This document shows, piece by piece, positions 1 through 8,700 of a DNA stretch of 64,000 nucleotides (the first letter of the stretch is position 1; every line of letters begins with the position of its first letter). The notes under the pieces are model-generated. The model was not told the DNA's origin and did not search any database. It saw only the letters and a list, made by a program, of their open reading frames with translations. Position numbers and translations under genes: made by a program. Source of the DNA: Hippopus hippopus (taxonomy: Eukaryota; Mollusca; Bivalvia; Cardiida; Cardiidae); the NCBI GenBank assembly GCA_946811185.2, contig OX328098.1:42347650-42411649 (forward strand), read 5' to 3'.

Positions 1-190
1 TATATCATGATGAAGAAAGTCTAGTTCTCATGTGATGTGTAAGATTTTGTAAGATTCATGGAGTTTGGACTAATTTACATATCAATTATGGAAATATTTG
101 CTCAGAGAAAGGGTAACAAAAGCTTAACCAGTACCAAAATGGTATTACCTTGTAGTGTTTCATTTTACTGTGTAATGTATTCTAAGAATC

Positions 191-397
191 TTAACCCTTT
201 ACCACACAATCACGTGTCTTAACAACCCTCAAAAGGAGGCCTTTTGAAAACATAGTAACCAGCATTGTCTCCTTTTCTCACAATGTTTACCATTACAAAG
301 ACAAATCCTATTATTTATTGACTTGTTCTAAATTTGAAGTCTGCAAATACTTTTGATTCAGACAAGTCCAAAATTTTGTCGTTTGGTGAATGGTTAA
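191..397. repeat. Foldback MITE, family A (TTAA-bounded)
   Basis: Starts TTAACCCTTTACCACACAAT and ends in a degenerate GGT(A)AA..GGTTAA. The centre is a diverged hairpin around AACCAGCAT. This is the first of more than 40 copies of family A in the window; the family consensus is TTAACYCTTTACCA, two long inverted arms, and a centre reading AAAATGCTGGTAACCAGCAT. Confidence 0.75.
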
Positions 398-401
398 AGA
401 A

Positions 402-662
402 TTGAGCCATACTCTGTTAAAAGGAGGCTCATTGCATCTGCAAAAAGTATTGATCCATGTTGACCTTTGCAGTCAGTGCAGACTGACATGAGTTGAAGCT
501 TTTTGCTATTTGTAAGTTTTCTGAATGCCCATTCTACCTCCAGATTCAGACATTTGTTAGACTAAACGGATTTTATGAATCCATAATTACATGATGACTT
601 GCTTGGTATAATGGATCCTAGTGATGCATTAAACCTTCTTTTGCAAGAGAATTGCTTATATG
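402..662. repeat. Foldback MITE, family B
   Basis: Begins GAGCCATACTCTGTTAAAAGG and ends with a diverged inverted copy (GATGCATTAAACC..). It holds the inner inverted pair around TCAGTGCAGACTGAC. Family B consensus: outer arms ATGAGCCATGCTCTGTGAAA and an inner CAGCCTGCGCAG hairpin. Confidence 0.65.
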
Positions 663-1070
663 TACGGTAAAAAGTACACTTTGGATAAGCTAAGACCAAA
701 TATGTCAACTGATCAAAAGGCTAGTACTAAACATTTAAGGTAGATTTCTATTAGCTTGGACATTTTCCAAGGAAACATCCAGGTCTTGTCAAAGTCCTGT
801 CTGCATTACCAGAATTATCTGCATCAAGGGAAAACTGACATTTTCGCATATCATATGTTTACTTTAAATTTGGGCTAGTTGTTACCTAATGACAGGAAAT
901 ACCATACCAGAACGACAGTTAATCGTCTTTTTTTGTCTCCTTTTTGACTTCGAATTTTCACTAAAAAGTAAGTACTCTCTGGCACCCACATACAATGCTC
1001 TGTTGTTTTTTCTTTGTGGGGGGGGGGGTTAAAACTTAACAAAATTGCTTTTCTTTTATTTCTTTTATTT
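663..1070. other. Intronic or upstream sequence, no gene seen
   Basis: No exon with acceptor, donor and open frame could be recognised. The stretch has a G homopolymer at about 1018-1028 and a T-rich run just before the repeat element that follows. Positions 1-190 are similarly empty. Confidence 0.5.
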
Positions 1071-1071
1071 T

Positions 1072-2592
1072 TAGCTCACCTGAGCACGAAGTGCTCAAGC
1101 TGAGCTTTTGTGATCGCCCAATGTCCGTCGTGCGTCATCCGTCGTCCACAATTTCTTTAAACATCTTCTCCTCCTAAACCACTGGGCCAATCTTGATGAA
1201 ACTTGGCAGGGATGTTCCTTGGGTGAAGCTCTACCAAAGTTGTTCAAAAGATTGAATTCCACCCATAACTCTGGTTGCCATGGCAACCAAAAGGAAAAAA
1301 ATAGCAAAATCTTTGAAAATCTTCTCCACTGAAACTAGAAGGCGTAGAGCTTTGATATTTGGTATGTAGCATCTCCTAGTGGACCCCTACCAAGTTTATT
1401 CGTATGATGCCCCTGGGGTCAAAACTGGCACCGCCCCGGGGGTCACAAGTTCGAACATAGGAACAAAGAAGGAAAACTTTAAAATTCTTCTTCTCTGAAA
1501 CTGGAAGGCATAGAGCTTTGATATTTGGTATGTAACATCTGCTAGTTGACCTCTACCAAGTTTGTTCATATGATGCCCCTGGGGTCAAAACTGGCCCCGC
1601 CCCGGGGGTCACAAGTTCGAACATAGGAACAAAAAAGGGAAAACTTTAAAATTCTTCTTCTTTGAAACTGGAAGGCTCAGAGCTTTGATATTTGGTATGT
1701 AGCATCTCCTAGTGGACCTCTACCACGTTTCTTCATACGATGCCCCTGGGGTCAAAACTGGCCCAGCCCCGGGGGTCACAAGTTTAAACATAGGAACAAA
1801 GAAAGAAAACTTTAAAATTCTTCTTCTCTGAAACTGGTTGGCATAGAGCTTTAATATTTGGTATGTAGCATCTCCTGGTGGACCTCTACCAAGTTTGTTC
1901 ATATGATGCCCCTGGGGTCAAAACTGGCCCCGCCCCGGGGGTCACAAGTTGGAACATGAGAACAAAAAAGGGAAAGCTTTAAAATTCTTCTTCTGTGAAA
2001 CTGGAAGGCTTGGAGCTTTGATATTTGGTATGTAGTGAACCTGTTCTAAGTTTGTTAGCCCACCTGAGCACAACATGTTCAGTGAGTTCAAAATTGGGTC
2101 ACCTGGGGTCATAAACTAGGTCACTAGGTCAAAGGAATACCTTGTGGGCACTCTAGAGGCTACATTTATTGCTCAAATGACCTGAAATTTGGTCAGAATG
2201 TTTGACTTGATGAAATCTCGGATGAGTTAAAAATTGGGTCACCTGGGATCATAAACTAGGTCACTAGGTCAAATTAAAGAAATACCTTTGAGTAATTCCA
2301 CTTTGATCTTCACTTTTTTACAGTATTTCTTGCTTGTCCGGAACTGAACTTTGAAGTCTCAAGTCAAATTGACTTGAGACTTGGTAAACATGTTTGTTGC
2401 ATTACCTGCCCTTTGCGATTATTATACACCTTGACAACTGGTGGTGGGACAGGCATATCTTGCGACAATTTGCCGCTCTTGTTTCATTATCATTTGGCCT
2501 TGAACCTCGATATTTGGTATTTATCTTCATTGTAGACCTTTACTGCTTAGTACTCAGGTGAGCAATATAGGACCGTCATGGTCCTCTTGTTT
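1072..2592 (+). mobile_element. Pearl/HINE-like element E1 with ~166-bp tandem core
   Basis: The 5' end TTTAGCTCACCTGAGCAC folds with the following GTGCTCAAG into a hairpin and is followed by a CGTCGTGCGTC microsatellite-like tract. The core repeats about every 166 bp: the CCCCTGGGGTCAAAACTGG box recurs at 1410, 1576, 1743 and 1909. From about 2050 the core switches to units of the type that has a 145-bp period in E4 and E6. The 3' end has CAGGTGAGC, inverted to the 5' end, then a hairpin GGACCGTCATGGTCC and CTCTTGTTT. The layout (5' hairpin, microsatellite, tandem core, subterminal inverted repeat, 3' hairpin) is that described for bivalve pearl elements and Helentron-associated HINEs; the class assignment is inference. 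Confidence 0.75.
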
Positions 2593-2607
2593 TGTCTTTT
2601 ATTTAAG

Positions 2608-2724
2608 GTATTTGACCAATTAACAGATACAGTTACCAGTGCAGCGTGTGACTCTCAGATCAAATTTTCTGCAGCTGAGTTTCTAATCACATGTAGGAAA
2701 TACAGATTTCTGCCAAATGCGCAG
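2608..2724 (+). CDS. FIRRM: FIRRM-like exon (first one visible)
   Basis: Acceptor TTTATTTAAG ends at 2607 and donor GCAG|GTAAAA starts at 2725. The exon has 39 codons in phase 0, beginning VFDQLTDTV and ending RFLPNAQ, with alternating hydrophobic helices as in HEAT-like repeats. The acceptor pyrimidine tract directly follows the 3' end of element E1. Confidence 0.75.
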
Positions 2725-5700
2725 GTAAAAATGTGTTTGGATTGAAAGGTTTTTCTTTCCAGCGATCCTTGTTATTTAACCATTTATCATACAACAAAAT
2801 CTTTGACTGGTCCAAATTGAAAGCATTTGCAAATGACATTCTAAATGTGATCCAAAAAGTAAAATTGACTTTTGAAGGTTAGAAAAAACATTGTTGGGAA
2901 AGGAGAAAATTCTGGTTACCACATTCACCACACATTCCTGAGTTGAAGTAATCGTTAGAAAAAGACTCTATGAAAACATTGTGGAGAAAGGAGAAAATGC
3001 TGGTAACCAGAATTTTCTCCTTTCCCCAAAATGCTTTCTTTCAGACCATACACAAATTTTCAATTTTCGAGTCACATTTATTTTGCTGTCTGCAAATGTT
3101 TTCAATGTGGTCAAGACTGAAAATTTTGTCGTTTGGTAAAGAGTTACAGGGTTAAAGGTTAAATGTTTATCCACAGTTACTTTACTTACATGTTGGTTGT
3201 CTAGGAAATCATTCCACTGCACCTTAGATATCAAATTCTGACATTGTCAAGCAGTTTGGTGGGGTTTTTTTTTAGCTCCACTGGCCAAAGGCCAGCAAGC
3301 TTATGTCATGGCCCTGTGTTAATTGTCGCCCGTCCGTCTGTCTGTGCTTGATTTCAAACATATGTGTATTCTTCTCTGAAATTACCTTTTCAATTTTGAC
3401 CAAACTTCATTGAAATGATCCTGCCATAGTCCTCTTCAGAATTTCTTTAAAGAATTCGATTCCTTCTTATCCAAAACCATAAGGCCAAGAGCTACTGAAT
3501 TGGCATGTAGCTTCATCTAATGGACCTCAGTCATGATTCTTCAAATTATAGCTCTGAAGTCAAAATTGGCCCCACCTCAGGGATCACAAGTTTCACATGG
3601 GCTTATTTAGTGAAAACTATAAAAATCTTCTTGTTCCTAACCATAAGGCCTACAGCTACCAAATTCATGTTGCTTCATCAAATGTACCTCTTTCAAGATT
3701 CTTCAAGTTGCAGCCCTGGGGTCAAAATTGGCCCTACCTCAGGGGTCACAAGTTTAACAAGGGTTTATACAGTGAAAGCTTCAAAAACCTTTTTGTTCTC
3801 AACCATAAGGCCTAGGACTACTAAATTTGGCATGTAGCTTTATTTAGTGAGCTTCTAAGAATGTTCATATTATAGCGTTATGTGTTTTCAATGATAGCCT
3901 TGCCCTTTCCCTTGGGTCACAACTGTCATGTTGGCTCTCACAGGGAAAACTTTTTAAGTCTTCTTACTTGATACCATTTGACCTAGAGTTGTAATGTGCG
4001 GTATGTATGGTTTGCACTTATTAGCCAGTGGCGCATTACAGGGCCATCATGACCCTCTTGCTGTGACCTTTATTGTAGTAGTTGGCCTATGTAGATATGT
4101 GGACTCCATTTTCTTTTCTTACTTCATGAATATGCAAAGCAAAGATTGTAAGCAGTCATGTTACAAGTATCATGTGATATCATCAATCGAACAAGCAGGC
4201 TTACACATAATCAAAAATAACATTTTCTGTTGGTTATAATGTATGCAACCTTGCAACGGCCAGGGGTAGCACATGCACATATATTTGGCATGAAGCTACA
4301 AGAATGACCATCGATTGATAATTCAAAGACAAAATAGGTTATAAATGCATGAAAATTAAAACCTTAGTAACTTAGTACGAAAATCCATCTCTTAACCAGT
4401 GGTGAACTTTCATTTTGCAGTGCAAAAGTCTGACAGTTGTTACTGTCAGACTTGCATGTCCATTTCGATTATTTGGAACTCTAGGAATAAGTAGTTTATT
4501 TTTTTTTCATCAATAGCAATCACAAATACTGAAGAAGATTCCTCAGTTATTCCAAAAGCTTCTCAAGGACAAAGATGTGTTAGTCTATCATGGTGCTTTA
4601 GATGCATTTACACAGTTTGCTGAGAGTACACCACATGAAGACATTGTGCCAATGTGTTTGGAAAACAGTCAAGAACTACAAGATGTAGTGGTCAGCTTTC
4701 TAAACAAGGTTAATTTATTTTTATGCTACAGATATATCAGCTCAGCTTGACGCTTTGCAAAACAATCCTGTTGTTGTACGACTTTGTGGAAGAAGCCTTT
4801 TAAAGCATTGTGGTAAAGAAGAAAATGCTGGTAACCAGCATTTTGTCCAATTTCCAGAATGTTTTCTTTCCTGTTTCTTCACATTTGATTTTCCTCGAAA
4901 TGTCTTTTAATTTTGGATGAGTCCAAAGTTTTGTTTTTTGATAACAAACAGTGCCCAAGGTGCAGTCTGGTCATGAATCTACACTGTTTGCTTCTCTAAC
5001 ATTATGGTCTTTCCAAATTAGCTTGGAAATTGGGATACCTTAGTCCTTTTTTACTCATAATCTCAATATCATAATCTACACGGTCCATATTTGAAACTGA
5101 AGTTTTTTGAGCCACTCCGGGGCTAATGTGAGGTGATCAGTTCAGAATTTTATTTGATAGGTCAGTTTGTTGACATTCTAGTTTAAGCCTAAACCTATCC
5201 GACTCATAGTCTGTAAAAAGGTGGTTTGTTTCATGCACCTGTAAAAAGTATCGACCTATGTCAGCCTGTACAGTCAGTGCAGGCTGACCCAGTTCTAAAC
5301 CTGCTGCTGTTGGTAAATTTTCTGCATGTCAAAGCACCATTCTACCTCATGATTCAGCTGGTTGTTAGACAGAATGGATCTGTATAATTCAACAATTTGA
5401 AAGTAATGATGGTAAAATGCATTACAAAGATGTATTAAACTCCCTTTTCCCAGAGTGCCACTCATTTCTTTATTTTACATTGATTATGGAACAAGTTCTA
5501 AATCTTGTATTAACTCTTTAACTCAATAAAAATATAGACTTGTCAAAAATGAAAGAATTTGAAGACAACAATTTAAATATGGCTCAAATGATGGAGTTTA
5601 CCTGTTATAGGGTAGAAAACAGCTAATCAGCATTTTCTCCTTTTCCCACAATGTTTTCAATAGGCTTCTTTCTTCAGGGTCATTAAAACTCGGGATTGTT

Positions 5701-8700
5701 TGGTAAAGGATTAATCCGTCTTCATGACTATTTCCTGAAAGCTTTAATCAGTACTTAAGCATTTATATTAGTAGTTCCAAAGGTTAGACTCCTTCAATAT
5801 TAATACTTGTTGACCAGTACAAACCTGAAGACTAATATTTCTTAATTGTGTTCTGTTAAAAGGGGGCTAAATGCATCTGCATCTTGTTGCCCCATGTCAG
5901 TCTGCACAATCTGCACAGGCTAACATTTGGGTCAAAAATTTTTGCCATTGGTCCATTTTCTGCATAGCCAGGGACTATTCTACTTCATGATTCAATTGGT
6001 TGTTCAACAAAATTGATTTATGGACCCATAATTATGTGATTACTTGCTTATATAATCACAGAGATGTATTTAACCCTTTTTTCAAAGAGCATATTCTTTT
6101 ACAATTATTTTCTTTCAGAGACTGCATTTGGATTACAAACTAGGTCAAAGAGAGTTTCTGAAAGAACAGCAGAAAACTATCAGAGAACATAAAAATGTTG
6201 TGTCAGATCTAGATTATGTAACAAGTAAAGCTAAAGACAGACAGATGGTGAAAGATAGTTGTAAAACTGGGGACATGTTGGATGATATCACATGTGGAGA
6301 AGAGGTAGTGGCTTGGTTTTTTTCCTGTTTGTAAATTTTTTTAACAAGAGTGCTGAACTGCCTCTCAGATCACAAAAGTTTAGACTTTCAGTCTTTTTCT
6401 GCCAGCTTCAAATTTCTGATGGTCATTTATGACCCCTATTCCTAATTTCTGGGGGTCATATAGATATCTTTGGGGTCTCGGGTTTTAGGACCTTTCCCTT
6501 TCCCTGTGACTCTGCCAAACTGGAACTGGAATTTTTTCTTAATCTGACTAGACCTGGATATTTGTTGCATTTCTTGCTTTTCCGTTTTTATTTCACGTTT
6601 TTTGGGGGGTTTACTTGTGGAAAGGACAGCAAAGAAGTCTGCAAGTCTTTTCTGTTTTTCTTTTTGGGTTGGTCTGCCATATTCTGTTTTGGAAAGCGTC
6701 TAGAATACACAGACATATACCTTTAAAAACGCAAATAAAGGGACAATAAATTCATCTTCCAAGGTTTTGTCCTATAGTTATTCCATACCTACTCAATTAT
6801 TTTTAAAAAGAGCTTCAAATGTGTGAATGCGTCAGAAGCAAGCCAGTTGGTAGCAATTTTGTTTTCTTTAATCATTTTTTGTGCAGTATAGTCAGATATT
6901 TATTGGTAATTTTCTATAAAATCGGTTTCAGACAGTGGGTGCTGTAACATAAACTTTCCATGTAAATAATCATGGCTGACGAAATCCTCAATCTCCACAT
7001 ACAGACCTTTGTTGCCCCCTAATTTTTCCGCCCAAAGTCGTGTTGAATATATAGCATTGGTTTGATTGAACTGAATCTTTTTTTGGTTGCTTCAAAAAAA
7101 ACGCACCTGGCAAATTTTAGTGCATCAGCAAAGAAATCATTGCATCAAAAACACAAAAAACGCGCTCTGATGGAAACACTGGACTTTCTGTAATGAAAGT
7201 ATTTGCAGACTACAATTCGAATATGATTCAAATCTACCAACTCAATGGAATTTTTTTTTTTTTTTTAAAGTCTGAAAACTATAATTTCTCTGCAACTGAA
7301 AATAATTTTGGCCAGAAGTAAGCATCAGGTATCAGACAGTGAGGATCTCAGTTCAGACTGCATGTTCTGTGCCATCCACAGAAGCTGTTCATCTTGTGAT
7401 TGGCACCTAAAAGTTAAGTCAAGGTATGTGTAATACCTCTAACACAGTCCTGTAAAAAAATCTCTAATTATTATGTCAGAGTAGAAATAGAGCAATTATA
7501 TGAGCCATGCTCAGTGAAAAGGGGACTATATGCATCTGTGAAAAGTATCAACCCAGATCCAAGAAAGCTTCCTAGCTCATCTGGTGACAATACTATGGTT
7601 TGATTCGGGGTCTGAGCATAATATTTCAATTATTTGGTATTGTACGTGCTCAGGGTTATGTGAATCTGTGTTGAAATGGTTGGCCATCGGGGTAGCCTTT
7701 TTGGACTTTTCTCCAACATATTGTTCATAAAAGTTCATGAAAGAAACTATATCACTGTTATGGCCACAAATTAGTGTTACACTACCAGAAATATTTCAGG
7801 TCAGACCTATCATAGCACACAAGATTGGCAAAAAACTTGGAGACCATCTGATATGTGACAACTTCTTCTACAGAGACCCCTCAATAACAGGAAAGTCCTA
7901 CCTAAATTATGTGGTAGACTGTACACTTGCTAATTGCAATTTCTGTCAAAAAATGACTGAATTGAAGCTTTTAACAAGTACATACACAAATCTTACATAC
8001 AAGTGTAAGTTAAGTGGTCGTCACACAACTAAAACTAATTTGCCTTATGAATTGTAAACTATGTGGCAAACAGTATGTTGGAGAAACCAAACAAGAATTC
8101 CAAATACGAACCAAAGAACAAGTCAGGGATATACGTTCAAAAAAGGATACCCCAATGGCCAACCATTTCAACACAGATTCGCATACCCCTGAGCACGTAC
8201 AATACCAAATAATTAAAATATTACGCTCAGACCCTGAATCAACCAATATTACTGTCACCAGACGAGCTAGGGAGCTTTATGGGATCTACCAACTCCACAC
8301 TCTCCCCCCAGATAGGGATAAATGTCTCGGGATAGGAAAGCACTTTCAGTCAATTTCCTTTATCTTATGAACCTGAATAAGGTTTGTAACTTAATGATTT
8401 CATTTTAATTTTCAAGTCACGCAATATTTATTCATTGACAAAGTGTTTAGGTTGGGGAGGGAGGCCTGATATACCACCATCGTATTTGATAAAAAAATCA
8501 ACCACATTCGTAACATTTTATTTCAGTTAGATAGGCCATAATAATCCAGAAATTTTATGCAAAGCACAGACCTTTTAATTGTAGGAATTTACCTCTGCTA
8601 AATTTATATATACTGTACTGTTATTTAGACTGACAAAACTTACTTGACCTGGATAAGACAGCCACCTGTCTGAAAGAAACAGTTGAGCAAAATCCCAAAG

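Noticed and set aside
231..300. CRISPR-like or bacterial terminator hairpins
   Set aside because: The hairpins are dispersed eukaryotic foldback MITEs, not evenly spaced repeats; there are no cas-like genes and the context is an intron-bearing animal genome.
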